Part shown: in pieces, positions 14,980 to 29,900 of the stretch | Numbering within the stretch: the first letter of the stretch is position 1 | How the letters are laid out: every line of letters begins with the position of its first letter | From: Echinarachnius parma | Taxonomy: Eukaryota; Echinodermata; Echinoidea; Clypeasteroida; Echinarachniidae | Direction: 5' to 3' | Assembly (NCBI GenBank): GCA_037951105.1 | Contig: JBAMJV010003345.1 | Coordinates: 186,001-250,000 of the forward strand | DNA: 64,000 bases | Made by a program: the position numbers and the translations under genes | Notes under the pieces: model-generated | The model's input: only the letters and a program-made list of their open reading frames with translations | Database searches by the model: none | What the model was told of the DNA's origin: nothing

Positions 14980-17900
14980 TCGATGGTGATGGTAATGGTG
15001 ATGGTGATGATGATGATTTTTTTTCTTCCTTTTTGGTCATTCAGCTTCAGCCATTTTCCTGATTCAGAATCAGAAACCGACTTCATTTTCAAATGTTCAT
15101 GTTGCTGAATAATATATAATTTTGTTTATTGTCAGTGCAGTAAGTGACTTAAGTTGATCTGGCCGCCAGGAAAAATAAAGTTGGACTTCTTCTTCTTTCG
15201 TATCCTACATCTACACTACTCTACACTACGCTACACTACTAGTCTAAAATATTAAATATTTGGCCATGACTTTGCACATCGCAGGGCTGTCTCATTCGCA
15301 ACCACCAGATCTTCTTGACTACACTGTTCCTCAAGGTTAGGACACTGAAGGAGGTGTTGCATGGTTTGTGATGTGCCACAGTCGCAGTTAATGTTGTCAT
15401 CATCTGTGTATCCCCACTTTTTCATGTTGACTTTGCATCGACCCATCCCTGTGCGAAGTCGGTTGAGGGACTTCCATGTCTTCCAGTCTTGCTTGTGTCC
15501 TGGGGGTAACTGCTCCTTAGTAGGGAGAGGTAGCTTGTCATGGTGGTGGGTACTGCTGCGCCTCTCCTCCCAAAGCCTACGTCTGGCCACCTGTTGGACT
15601 GTTGGACTAGTATCTATAGGTGGGCGTTGCCATAGACGCTGTGAAGATGAGTTTCTATTATAACAATGATGAGTAGAATAAGTTGTACTTTTTTTTGGAT
15701 TCCCCATCAAATCTTTGTAGCGACCACCCAGATCCTGAACCGTCTGAACCAGTATGACACACCCAAACCTGCTCCCACTGTCCAGGAGCTAGTGGCTCCT
15801 GTAGGAGACATCCCTGACAGTCTCCTGCTGGACCATCAGGCAATGCTCGCATTCATCCAGAAAGATCTCAAAGAGATGCTGGACTATGCCAAGTAAGATA
15901 CGAACCCTGTATTATTCCAAGATTATTTGAGTTTGAAGTATTTAATGTCTTCATCATAGACAAAGTTTGCCAAGATTTGCACAATAACAAACTAATCTTG
16001 ACCCGAACCCTGTTACTTTGTATTTTATACAATATCAAATACTTTTTTTTTTTAAAGAATGTTCTAAGATTATTTGATTTTATTGTATCATGTCTACATC
16101 ATAGACCAGGTTTGCCGAGATTGGCAAAATGACCAAAAAATCATGGGAAGAGTTTATTATTTTGTTTAGGCTCTTGCAATAAAATTGTAATTTGTAAAAC
16201 TGCTTAGAATATTATACATTGTGATATTGATAATTGACATATACATAAACATGTGGTATACATGTAGGTCTCACATTTTATTTGAATAAACAAGCAGTAA
16301 ACAAACTGTGAGCATGTTTATTTGTATTCATCTGCTTGCAGCTCGTTTTCAACGAGGGAAAGCTACAACGTTGCCTTGGACCTGACCTACATTGAGCTCA
16401 GCCCTACACTCTACCACAACTCAGAAGTCGAGGTAAGCAACTGTACTAGACAGCAGGGGTTTTCTTGTAGAATCTTAGTCTTTTGTTTTCTAAATACATT
16501 CAACATGAAGACAACGTTTGTTTTTCTATGTATTGTTCATGTTGTTGTTTTATAAGGAGTTTGAAATTGCTTGCATTCAATCTTTTCTATAACATTTTTT
16601 AATAATGGTATTGATATAAAAAAATGATTTGCTCTAAATTTAAATATAATCATGCTCATTATTCTTGTCTGTGTGTGGTTTAAAGAGTTCTTAAAATTAG
16701 CTACGTCATATTAACCCACTGCCTAATAGAGGTAAGGTGGACCCTATACAAACCATATGGATGTGCAAATATTTCAAAGGCAACTTGTGAACTGTGTATT
16801 TGTTTATTATCTTTCCATTGTATGTGGCCAGACGAGATTGGAAGTGCCCTGCAAGACTGGAGTAGTTTCCAGACATCGATGTCTGGGTCCTGCAAGGATC
16901 GTTGTCATGGTAAGATATACAAACTAACCAATTAAAAAAGGTTAAGAAACCTACATTATATGATTTAGTCATAATGTTCTCATGGTAAAGAACATCAAAG
17001 CTATGTAGCTGTCGATAATTTGTGTAAAAAATATTTTCATACTTAATCTAAATCTGATAATTTATGCAGATAATTAAAACAGAGATGCCAACCAGTACGA
17101 TTTTATCGTATTTAGTACGTTTTGTTGATGAAAATACGACAAAAAATATGATTTTGGCTTTGTGAAGAAAAAAAATGATTTTTCTACCTCAAGGTTGGCT
17201 GTAAATTTTAATGAAAAAACAAACATTTTACTTGCCCGTTCTTACCAGTAAAACATTTCCCGGACATTTTAAAGGCCTGGGGCCAACGGGCCAGTGTTAG
17301 TGTCGAGTTTTCGTGAAAATCTGATTTTTCTCTCCAAAATCTTTTTTTTGTGTGGATATTCAGTCTGTTTTTTTGTGTCAAGAGGTTGGCATCTCTGTTA
17401 AAAGTTGTTTTGTTTATAGAATAAACATTAAACAAACACTGTGAACGTTAAATGGCACCTAGAAAATAGTATAACCAGCTATTGATAATAAAATTATACA
17501 TTACAATGTATATTCATATCTGTTTTACAGCACAAGGAAAGTAAGATAAGTGATGGAGTGAAGAGAAAGTTAGATGAGAACAGAACGGAGTACAAACAGT
17601 TGTCAATAGAGATGGAAGCCGCCCCGCCCCCTGTCATCTGCTCTGCGGCTGTACTCATTGAGAATGCCATCACGTGAGTACATTTTCCCCTCACAAGTTC
17701 AAGGTAATCGGGGAGAAATGGCAAACCTCTATACTTCCTTTGGGGGTGTTGCATAAAGAGTTGCGATTAGTCGCAAAGTTGCGTTTAATTGCAAGTCAGA
17801 AAATGCGCCTGAATGCGCAATTCTGATTGGCTCATGTGCGAGTGTTTTCTGACTTAGGATCAAACGCAACTTTGAGATTAATCGCAACTCTTTATGCAAC

Positions 17901-20900
17901 ACCCCCCTGAAGGTGTAATATCACTAGTTGTAACATGTACACGTATATGTACATATACATGTATGTCTAATGGCCTAGTAGTATGTAAGTTTTGTTTGTT
18001 TGTATGTTTGTTTATCTTGTTTGTTGATGCATTCCTAGAAATCTGTTGAATCATGAATGTGAGTCAATTATTTATTCTCTGTATCTGTAGAGATCTGATC
18101 AATGCGACTCGTTCAGCCAGTGCGGAGGAGAAGGATGCTCACATCCAGGTGGGCGTGGCTCTGCTCTATCATCTAGCCAATCAGATGACAGATGACTGCA
18201 GACACTACCCGCCCACCAGGCAGTTTTTCACTTCATGTATAGAGATACTGGGACAGGTAATACCGACTGCTCCGATACAACAACTTCCCATAGTAGTACA
18301 GTCAAACCTCCTCTAGCGACCACCTGTACGTAAATACCACTTTTCTTGAAAACCCATCACAATACTATAGTAATTGTTCATAGGTCTGCAGACGAAGACT
18401 AGTCCATATTACATCTAGCATACTTCTATTGTCTCCAAACGTGCGCGAGTATATAATTGGCGCACTCGCAATGTTTGTCTCTTGAAGAACAATCGGCCCT
18501 GTTGTTCCATGAGTTTGGGTGATTATTTACATTTTGCATAGTGTTGGACATTTATTTCATATTAAACAATGGTACCAAAACATACAATGTATAACCCTTT
18601 GTGTGGTGATCCCCTTTAACCCATCGCTTACAGGAACCTGGTGGGTTAGTACAAAGTCTATGGGGATTTCAGAATCTCCAAGGGAATGGGTTAAACTTGT
18701 ATACATTCAGTCAGTTGAACTGGTTGGGATGGTTATTTCATCTATACTATCAAATTATTATCTATCAAATTAGGGGCTGTGATACGAGTTTTAATCATTT
18801 ACTTACCCATGTGTTTTATTTCTCCAAACAGGAGTTTGTTAGGCCGTTCCCTGAGCATGCGCAACCACTGCTGCACGAGATTCTGACCAATCACAAGCTA
18901 GCTGGCGTCCTGTCTCCAAACTTTGTGCCCTGCAACTGTGAAGCCTCCTTCGTACACATGTACACCGAGGTGGTCCGTGCCACTGCTAATGATATGCAGG
19001 ATCTGGCATTTATGCTTCTTACAAAGGTAATTCCATCAGCTTTTACAGATGATCTTTTGACTTACAAATTTAAGGTAATTCAACAGCTTTTTGCAGATTA
19101 TCTTTTCACTGATCCAGGAATAAATAGATGAGGTGTCGTTGGTATTTGAGACAAAGCTAAACTATTTTGATGCCTGATGTGGAACTCTATGCAGATATTA
19201 AATATCGATCTTTAGTATTATTCGCATTGACTCATGTTTTGTATTCTTTTACCCTATCTAGTTTGATGTATGTCAGTGGTTAGAAAGGCACCGCCCCACC
19301 CACTCTTTGTGCTCTCACCTAATCAGTTAGATAGGTTAGGCATTGACTCATGTTTTGTATTCTCTCACTCTATCCAGTTTGATGTAGGTCAGTGGTTAGA
19401 GAGGCACCGCCCCACCCACCTTCTGTGCTCGCAGCTGATCAGCATAATAGGTTAGGCGTTGACTCATGTTTTGTATTCTCTCATCCTATCTAGTTTGATG
19501 TAGGTCAGTGGTTAGAGAGGCACCGCCCCACCCACCCTCTCTGCTCTCAGCTCATCAGTACAATATGAGAGGTGTTGACTCATGTTTTGTATTCTCTCAT
19601 CCTATCCAGTTTGATGTAGGTCAGTGGTTAGAGAGGCATCGCCCCACCCACCTTCTGTGCTCGCAGCTGATCAGCATAATAGGAGAGGCCTTGACTGCTT
19701 GCAAGTTTGGAGAGGAGGTCGACTCGAAGCCCCTCCCCCACTACGAGGTCTACCGCTCCCACATGCGGACCATGTTCGTGTACAGCTTTCCCCAGCATTA
19801 TGCTGACGTCATGCACATCATCATGAAAGGTGAGATGAGCTTGCATATTATGTAACTTTGCTTGTAATTCTTGAATTTAACATTTACTGATAAAAAAAAG
19901 TGGAAAGCCTAAAAGAATATAAAAGTGTGACACTGGATAGCATCAAGTCAAACACTCTTTAAGCCGTAACTCCTTGAGTGCCAAGCTCGCATTTTTGCGA
20001 GTTACAATACACACAGATGCCATTGAGCATTAAAATCCCTGGCACTTAAGAGTTAAGCGCCGTTATTGACATAATATATACGTAATTACAGACCTATTAT
20101 AATTAAAAAGATCCTTGAGAATAAATTGCTTAATCATTGCATTCTGCATTTCAAGGTAATGTTTTCTTTATGGCTGCCTATGCCTAAGAAAACATGTTTT
20201 TTTCAACTTCAAATTTCAAATTTCAATTTCAACTTCAACCTGTTACTTTGATTTTGCATTTTGATTTTATAATTGTATGTTTGTTTTTTCTCATTCTTTG
20301 TATGTTAGGCATGGAGGAGAAGAACTTGCAGTTGGGTGTTCTGCAGGATGTGTTGAAATCTCTAGACTGCCCTCTACTGCCCGACGTTGGAGATATTGGT
20401 CAGAAGCAAGTGGAGAAGCTTGTTCAGGAGGACTCGCTACTCTCACCGACTGAGGTAAGCTAATTAAAGTGATCCATTAAAGGGATCTAGTAACTTTGTT
20501 GAGATGTGCAAAAACTGATGAATGGTTGATGCAATGTATACTGTTGTTATCTCATATGTCCTCAGGGTATTGTGTGAAAATTTCAGGTCAAATGGACAAT
20601 GTATGGCCAAGTAATGAGCGAAAATGCAAAGTGATATTGGGTGATATTCACCAACTCACTGCATTCACTTTGTACAGGGATGAAAATCTCGCCCGGAGAT
20701 TTTCTTATCTAAATACTTCAATCATACATATCTTTGTAATGAAAGGGAAATTTGAAAAACCGAAAGCTGTCCCATGATTTTATTGTTAATACGAATACAA
20801 CAAGGTATAAAGGAACCGCTAGAATTACAATTTTATTTTGAGGATTTGGACAATGTTACTAAGTCCCTTTAACTTCTGTACAGCCACTGAAAAGACTACA

Positions 20901-23900
20901 TGTTTTCAATATCCAGCCTTAAACACCTTGCTTGGATCATGTTTTTTTTAATCATTCTGTGCCCTAAAATATATTATTCTTTGTTCTCTCTCATCAACTG
21001 AAGGAGAGCTTTATAGAGTGGTTGGGGAGTTACTTCTCACGGCAGCCTCACAGCAAGCCAAGCCTGCTACAGTTTGGTTGTTACAACTGCCGTAAGGACT
21101 AAATGTCTGTATTATCCAGCCTTTCATACTTTGTTCTGAACATGTTTTGTGTTATCTGCTCTGAAATATATATTTCTTTGTTTTTTCTCTCACCAGCTAA
21201 AGGAGAGCTTAGAATGGTTGGGGAGTTACTTCTCACGGCAGCGTCACAACAAGCAAAGCCTGCTACAGTTTGGTTGTTACAACTGCCATAAGGACTACAT
21301 GCCTTCATTATCCAGCCTTCTAGGATACATTGCTTGAATCATGATATATTGTACATGTATATACTTCTTTGTTTTTCTCTCACCAGCTAAAGGAGAGCTT
21401 AGAATGGTTGGGGAATTACTTCTCATGGCAGCGTCACAACAAGCCAAACATGCTGCAGTTTGGTCTGTACAGCCACTGGAAGGACTACATGCCATCATTA
21501 TCCAGCCTTCTAGAATACATTTCTTGAATCATGATTGATTGTACATGTATATACTTCTTTGTTTTTCTCCCACCAGCTAAAGGAGAGCTTAGAATGGTTG
21601 GGGAATTACTTCTCACGGCAGCGTCACAACAAGCCAAACATGCTGCAGTTTGGTCTGTACAGCCACTGGAAGGACTACATGCCTTCATTATCCAGCCTTC
21701 TAGAATACATTGCTTGAATCATGATTTATTGTACATGTACAGTATATAATGTACTTCTTTGTTTTTCTCCCACCAGCTAAAGGAGAGCTTAGAGTGGTTG
21801 GGGAATTACTTCTCACGGCAGCGTCACAACAAGCCAAACATGCTGCAGTTTGGTCTGTACAGCCACTGGAAGGACTACATGCCTTCATTATCGAGCCTTC
21901 TAGGATATCTTGTTCTCAACTGTGCGTTGCATGAAGCAAAGAGGCTACAAGAAATCACCTCATCTATTGAACAAGGTAAGTTTCATCTGTCCATACTAGC
22001 TTGTTGCTTTTCTTTTTTACTTTGTCTCTTTATTTTTCTGCTTCCCTTAATTCTTTAATTTTTGTGTACAGTCACATTTTCAAAAATCAGTTCGTATTTT
22101 GTGTTATATGTTTTTTTTCTCCTCTGAGAATCTGAATATATAGATCTTATCAACACGAGAAATTAAACAGGGTTATTTGGAAGTACCACCATCGTGAGAG
22201 TTTGTTTGTAGCCCATTTGTTAAAGGGCAATGCAACTCAAGAATAGAGTTTATCCTACTTGATATATCGTAATATGCCTTTTTATTATATAATAACATAA
22301 CTCCGACTCAGATTTCTGCTTTGGGAGAAATATGTGAAAACTCTATCGGGTTTACCACTATTCATGCGAACACTGGAGGCCGCCATTATTAGGTGTGTGC
22401 GGACTTATGGTCAGTGATATGCACTAATGCATTTCAATAGCACCTATTGAAACCATTGTCTGAATACTTGTAGATGCTTTGACGAGTCTGTAAATCAGTG
22501 AAAAGCTTTTTGTTCGGCCCGTAGCGCACTCGTCATAGTTTGCAAAGCATGTCGGGCAATTACGAGAACATGGCCGCTCCCATCACCTTTTGCCGCCGTA
22601 AGAATTAGTAAAATGTGGGTATGTTCACGTAAGGATTTCATGGGATCCAGAAGGCCAAAATTGCCAAGTTATTTATCAAATAAAATGTCTGTTCACCCTC
22701 TAAACGATAATAATAGCCGAAAGCCATAGTTTCATTGCCCTTTAAAGAACTAATCTAGCAATCTGGAGATTCATTTATTTATTGATTGATCAGTGGTCTT
22801 GAAAATACTTGCTTGATTGATTAATACATATAGGATAATTTGTTTATTAGTCAGTGAAATAAAGATGTCATTCATTCACTGATTGTTTCATGTTGTATGC
22901 TGGAAGGTATCAAGACTGGGTTTATTTATTAATTGATTGATCATAATGAATATTCATCCGTTAATCAATGGATTAATGATGCCATTCATTGATGGAATGT
23001 TTCATGTTGTATGCTCGCAGGTATCAAGACTCTGTGGGACCTGGTGGTATCTTTCTTCTCGCCCTGGATCGGCCCGGCTGAGATCCCATCTCCTTCCAAG
23101 TGAGTTCCCGCCATCGTAATGTATCCATTAACCCATTCAGGGGGGTGTTTCACAAAGATCCTAAGTTGAACTTAACTCTAAGTTGGACCTAACTATTATG
23201 GAAAGCCATTTGTAGCCTTGGAATAAAATATATTCAAAAACAAACAAAAAGAATTTTAGACTTTTCATGAATGTTGCATCAAGAACATGAAATCTCCTTA
23301 GTTGGGGACTACGAAAACTTTCTGTTGCTCGATAAACTGCACATTTAAAAAACACTTAGCAAGGAACTAAGCAAGCAGGGGTTGATGAATATGGGGCCTG
23401 GTTAATAATAATGATAATAGAAATAATATTTTAAAAATTCTCGCCTGAGGCTCATTATACTATACGTCATGGAAACTACTCAGGGCTAGAGAGAATAATA
23501 TCTGTTGTGTCGCAATAAAAATTACTTCAATGGGTCACCCATTCATCAGTGGCAAAGGATGGGTAGACTTATGCTTTTTATTTGCGGGTACACCCTTTGA
23601 ATTTCTTTATATTTACTCTTTTTTAAAAATTATTTTGGTGAAATTTTTGCGAGGCATGTGGACTGCACTACTGATGGCCACTGGTTCTATCCAAGCTTCA
23701 TGCAGACACTTTATTTAATGATGAAAATATGTGGAGATATTTTGAATTTCCTCCACATGAATCGAAAGTGTTTGATTGGTTGTATCTCTCATACCAGGAA
23801 CCAATCAGAGCTTAGTTGCTTGTTTAGTGCATGTTGTGGACAATGGTGTTCATTGGTTCTGGGCACTCTTATTTCTTGAGACAACCAGCTTTATGTTTGA

Positions 23901-26900
23901 TTAGATTTTGAACTTTCTCTACATCAATATAAAGCATATGATTGGTTGTATCTTTCAGACCGGGAACCCATCAGATCTTGGCTGCGTGATCAGAGAGTGA
24001 TGTGGTCATGGTTACTCTATTTGTAGAGACTACCACCGTCATGCAGACATTTCTTAGGATTAAATGTGTTTGAAATTTTGAATTTCCCCCCACTAATATA
24101 AAGCATTGATTGGTTGTATCTTTCAGACCGGGAACCCATCAGATCTTGGCCGCGTGGTCAGAGGGTGATGTGGACAGTGCGCTGGTGATGGTCACTCTGT
24201 TTGTGGAGACTACCGGCTTCATGCAGGCTCTGTTCCACAGTGAGTCTTGTAGGTTACCCCCCTCCCTTATTTTGATTTTCATGCAACTATCATCATAACA
24301 TCTAACTCCCTGGTGCTTTATTGGGTATGTACTATGTACTATAAACATTTGTATTGTTCAAATATTTGATCACTTCATCAATTTGTGTTAGACTTTATTT
24401 GAAACTTGCTTTATTTTACATGCTAATCTTATAACTATTCATTTTGAATTGACCCGACATTATTCATTCAGTTGAAATATACACTATTTGAGTATCATGG
24501 TCTCACTTTTGATTACTTTGCCAACATTTACAACTAATTAAATGTTCAACTCGGTGGACGGTCTGCTCAAGCTTTTGCTTTAAAAAACATGTATTATTTG
24601 CTTAAACATGTATAGGCAACCTTCTGCTTTCTTTGTTTACATATTGGCCCAGCCCACATCTAAATGCATATAATTTGTGTTTTATATCATTATCTATTTT
24701 TGTTGTAACTTATATATATTGATTTGCAGAAAACTGCAATCTTTGAAATGAAAAAAAAATGAAAATGAAGATTCCTCTTTATATACTCTGAAATGTCATT
24801 CAAATGTTCCAAGCCAATGTTACTATCTAGTCTTTTGAATATGCATTTTTTTTGTAAAGCACATCTTGAAGTTTTCTTCTTCTGTTGCTCAGTTTTAAAA
24901 CAATCTGGATATCAACACATCTGCTGGTATGAAAGCATAACAATGTTTATTCAAATCTCATTAGCTGTTGATACTATGTTATTTCATGCCTTCTCTTTGT
25001 TCACAATTATCATTAATTAATCTCTAATAACTCCTTAGAGTAAAAACTTTATCTTGTACCTGTTCCAGCTTTCTCCCATCTGTTTTATGCAGTATTTAGC
25101 TTTATGTAACAGTAATGTACTTCTCATTTCCAGCCCACACAAAGGATCTGCTAGATTTGATAGCTCGGCTACTTACTTTGACTCATTTTAAAAACTTTAA
25201 TATCAAAACCCCTCAAAATAGTGTAAAAATACTCACATATGTCATCGAGTTTGTAAATCTCAACTTTGTTCAAATAAAAAGTACTGTACTTTGAATCGTA
25301 TGTCTTCTTTGAACATTCTCATGAGGCCATCCATCCTGTGTTACTGTCTAAAGCACAGTCAAGTTTTTATTTGTGAATGTTGTGTTGCCATCAATACAGC
25401 AACTTGCAAAGCTGCATGCCATAAGTCAATTTTAAAAAATGTATCTACATGTATTCAAGCAATGCTAATGTAAAGAAGTCAAAAATAATCTTTTCATGCG
25501 ACGCTAATTCTCAAAGTTTGAGCAGTTTTCTATTTATACACTCACTATTCTACTCCAAACCTCTTCTCTAAGCGCTTAGATGCTTATTTGCAATAAGCTC
25601 TATATAAATACATCATATGTTGTATTATTATACTACAAATACATGTATAATACAAGTATAGGATAAGTTTAGACAATGAAAGAGATGTTTCGCCTTATAA
25701 GGCTCTTCAGTAAATGAGTAAGTTTCACTGTTACAAGTACATGTGTATATTAAGATCAAAATAAAGAAGGGGTATTTGTTTAAGGGAGTATATATTTTTA
25801 AAAGGGAAGAGGATAAATCAAACTGCTATCAAGTAAGATTTCATATGTGGTCTAATTTTGTTCAATCGTCTTCCTGAGAATATGAAACAAGTTGATACCA
25901 TTGAAATGTTTAGTACCAATTTAAAAACATACTTATTTATTAAATAATTATTTTAGACTTTAGTTCACATTGTCACTTGTGTCAGCCTTCGTTCTTCCTC
26001 TCTGTCTCTTATCTATCTCTGTATTTACCTATCCCCTTCTAATGTAACTTTCTTTATATACTGTATGTGACCGGCTATAGCAAACCCGGCACTTGTCAGT
26101 AAAAATCAAAATGTCGATTTTCACACCATTAGAAAGGCCTCATCACAAGCTTTCATTTTATGCTTTGTTCTCACTATTTTACAATCATAGGTCATTTACA
26201 CACATTGTGTGAACTTAAAATGCCCATTTCTTCAAAACATGAATTACCGACAAGTGCCGGGTTTTGCTAAAGCGGGCACATATATGCGCATATAGACCCT
26301 AACCTTAGTGTGATATGCGCTATAGAAGAACCGTTTATTATTATTATTATTAATTGAAATTGTTCTATTTTTTTGTCTACGTCCAGCTGCTCAACAGCCA
26401 GGCTCTAGCAACATCCTGTCCCACTTCTGGGCCTACTACTCTCGCTTCCTCTGCAAGAAGGGCCTGCGAGAGGATGTCCTCTTCGTCTTCCATCGAGCCA
26501 TGGGCAGTCTGCCTTGGAATGAGTTCTACCCCGATGTCCACTGCATGGAATCCATGATCAGGGTATGGTGGCGTTATCCCCATTTGGGAATTTTAAAATA
26601 TCTGTATTTTTGATAAATATCTACGACACTCGCTTCCTCTGCAAGAAAGGCCTGCGAGAGGATGTCCTCTTCGTCTTCCATCGAGCCATGGGCAGTCTGC
26701 CTTGGAACGAGTTCTACCCCGATGTCCACTGCATGGAATCCATGATCAGGGTATGATGGCGTTTTCCCCATTTGGGAATTTTAAAATATCTGTATTTTTG
26801 ATAAATATCTGCAACTCCTGCTTCCTCTGCAAGAAGGGCCTGCGAGAAGATGTCCTCTTCGTCTTCCACCGAGCCATGGGCAGCCTGCCTTGGAACGAGT

Positions 26901-29900
26901 TCTACCCCGATGTCCACTGCATGGAATCCATGATCAGGGTATGTAATAGCGTTATCCCCATTTGGGAATTTAAAAATATCTGTATTTTTGATAAATATCT
27001 ACGACTCCTGCTTCATCTGCAAGAAGGGCCTGCGAGAGGATGTCCTCTTTGTCTTCCATCGAGCCATGGGCAGCCTGCCTTGGAATGAGTTCTACCCTGA
27101 TGTCCACTGCATGGAATCCATGATCAGGGTATGTTAGCGTTATCCCCATTTTAGAATTTAAAAATTTCTGTATTTTTGATAAATATCTACGACTCTCGCT
27201 TCCTCTGCAAGAAGGGCCTGCGAGAGGATGTCCTCTACGTCTTCCATCGAGCCATGGGCAGTCTGCCTTGGAACGAGTTCTACCCCGATGTCCACTGCAT
27301 GGAATCCATGATCAGGGTATGTTAGCATTATCCTCATTTGGGAATTTAATAGTATCTGAATAGATGTATTTGTGATAAATATCTACGACTGTTCAACTAT
27401 ATAAGTTTGTTTTTTATGAAAACTTGTGTCAATTTTCAAAATCAATACTTCTTTTGGGAGAAAGAGACATTAACTTTGCCAACTGAACTCTTTTCACTTG
27501 TGGCCATACATATTTTTTTTCTTCTTCAATTCCAGCATATTTCTATTCAAGCCTACATCTTTATTACTGTTTGTAATTTTAAACATGTGGATAAAGTTAA
27601 AGAAATAAGGAAATGTTAACCATGCAGTAAATGTTTTGATAAAAAAGTCATTAATTCTTCTGATTGCTTCTCCCCTAGATGTATGAGAGTCGTCAGGAGA
27701 GCTGTCTCCTCTTCCTCTCATCCATCTTCCCCCGCATCCAGTGGCAGGGCATCCTGGAGTGCATGGTTGCCAGGGGCGACCTGCACGCGACCAATCAGTA
27801 CCTATCTGCTCTCATCAGCATGCTCATCATCTTCTCAACCTCCCAACCCATCATGCAGGCTCAGGTATGTATTAGAGCTAGTTATGACAATAATAATATA
27901 CTCGGTTTATATAGCGCCTAATATGATTGATAATCATCTCTAAGCGCTTTACAATGATATTATTACCCCCGGTCATAGGATACAATGCAAACCAGCACAC
28001 ATTGTGTGCACCATCTCCACTCCCTGGGGAGCATTCTTTCCAAGCGGCTCATGGGCATTGAGAAGATCCTTCACATATATAGGCTTTCACCTCCTACCGG
28101 GCTTGGAGCATGGTTGCCAGGGGCGACCTACACGCAGCCAATCAGTACCTATCTGCTCTAATCAGCATGCTCATCATCTTCTCAACCTCCCAACCCATCA
28201 TGCAGGCTCAGGTCAGTGTTAGAGCTAGTATTAGTACTAAGGTTTGAATTAGAGTTATAGTTAGATCTAGAGTTTGGCTTTGACAGAAGGGATGGTAAGG
28301 GTAAGAACAAGATTGGAATAAGATTATCCTGAGGGTGCTATTTATAGTGGAGCCACATTCCATTGGTCTTTTGGATGGGAGCTGCTGTCATAATGTAAAT
28401 ATCAGCTTTTATTAACAATGCTTCCAGTTAAGACTCTCTATACATGCCGCTTTTATTTGGTAGGTCTCGCATGTATTTATTTTGAACAGTACTTATGTGA
28501 AAGTATTTGACTTTATCTGTTTTCAGGGGAGTAGCTTGAAGGTGTTGATAGCTGATGCTCATCACCTACCGTGGCAGTACATGGACGAGAGCTGCTATCA
28601 CAGCGCCACCATGTGGCAGCTCAAGAAGAGTAACCCGCGCCTGGTGCTAGAGGAACAGAACACTGGAACCATCATGAGGTGAGATTACTGTGGGCTAACT
28701 CCAGTCAAAGCAACACAGTGTTAAAGGTGCACCTGTAAAGTGTCTAACTCCACAAAAAATTTATTTGAGCTTCCACATTTCTCTTCTACCGTTTTATTTG
28801 GCTTATGGTAAGAGAAGAATAAAATAGGGTTAGATTTTTTTCAAATGCCCCTTTAGTATGACTATATCTATCAGTTAATAATCATTCAGCTCAAGAGCGT
28901 TTATAAACGGTCATAAATGTCATACTGTAATTAGTTGTAAAAGATGACGCAAATTTTCACTTCTTTAACCAGGAGAGCTTTCACACATCCTTACAATGAT
29001 TTGGGTATAGGATTGAAGTTTCAAATGTCATTTTGGGCAATATCTGACACTTTACAGGTGCACCTTTAACCAAAATTCACCCATTTGTCATTTGAATCCT
29101 GCCAATATTTATATAATATGACTCCTGCAAGCATTTCAGTAATTATGATAAGGAGAATAACACTATTTGAAGGATTCAAATGTTTTGTCCATGTTTGCTT
29201 GGAATTGCCCTGCGGCATATTGTTCATTCTCTAAAAAGCCAATTTGCATTCTCTTCTGTGATACTGATTTCAGCTCTGTAACAACGCTAAATACAGATAC
29301 TAAATATGTTGGTAATAGTTGATGCTTGATGCACCTTATCAGGGTAGCTCAGCTAAATCCAGTTACCCAAAGTAATAATGGTACATAGTGCACTGCTTTG
29401 AAACATTAGTATAAAGTGCATTATATACCTCATTTCGAGAATCCGGCAATCTGATTGGTTGAACGAGCGGGCATATTTTTCAATATGCCCGCTGGCATAT
29501 TTTTCATTATATCCTACATGAATGAAATCCTGTTTAGTGATTGGTCTACATAGTGTCATGTGACCAAACATAGTATTGCCCATGGAGAAAAATGTGCTAT
29601 GCGTGACGTCATTCATGGAATAGTAAATGCTATTCCATGAATGATGTCATAGACGCCGGGTGATCATATTGAGCCCATAGAGATGCGTGTTAAAAAACTT
29701 CCCTGCGAGCAGAGGTCTTGTTTTAGCTTGCGAAAGATGCTCGACGAGATTTCTCAAAGAGTTATTTAAAAAGAAATACAGCATATTTTCACCCGTGAAT
29801 ATCAATAAGTTCCAAAGAATATTCTAGAGATGCATTTCATGTATAACGTAGCAGTATTCGAATTTAAAAATTCCGACAATGGTGCACATTGTGCATCGTT

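Noticed and set aside
14784-15108. Long Met-rich and Ile-rich open frames on both strands
   Set aside because: Products of the (GAT)n/(GGT)n microsatellite.
15252-15710. 152-codon minus-strand frame as a host gene
   Set aside because: Its sequence is the C-terminal end of a LINE ORF2 and it is followed by an AAGAAGAAG tail.
26702-27088. 128-codon frame as an alternative EPG5 isoform
   Set aside because: It runs through intron pieces of the exon 31 array in a frame that differs from the host for much of its length; no acceptor leads into it.
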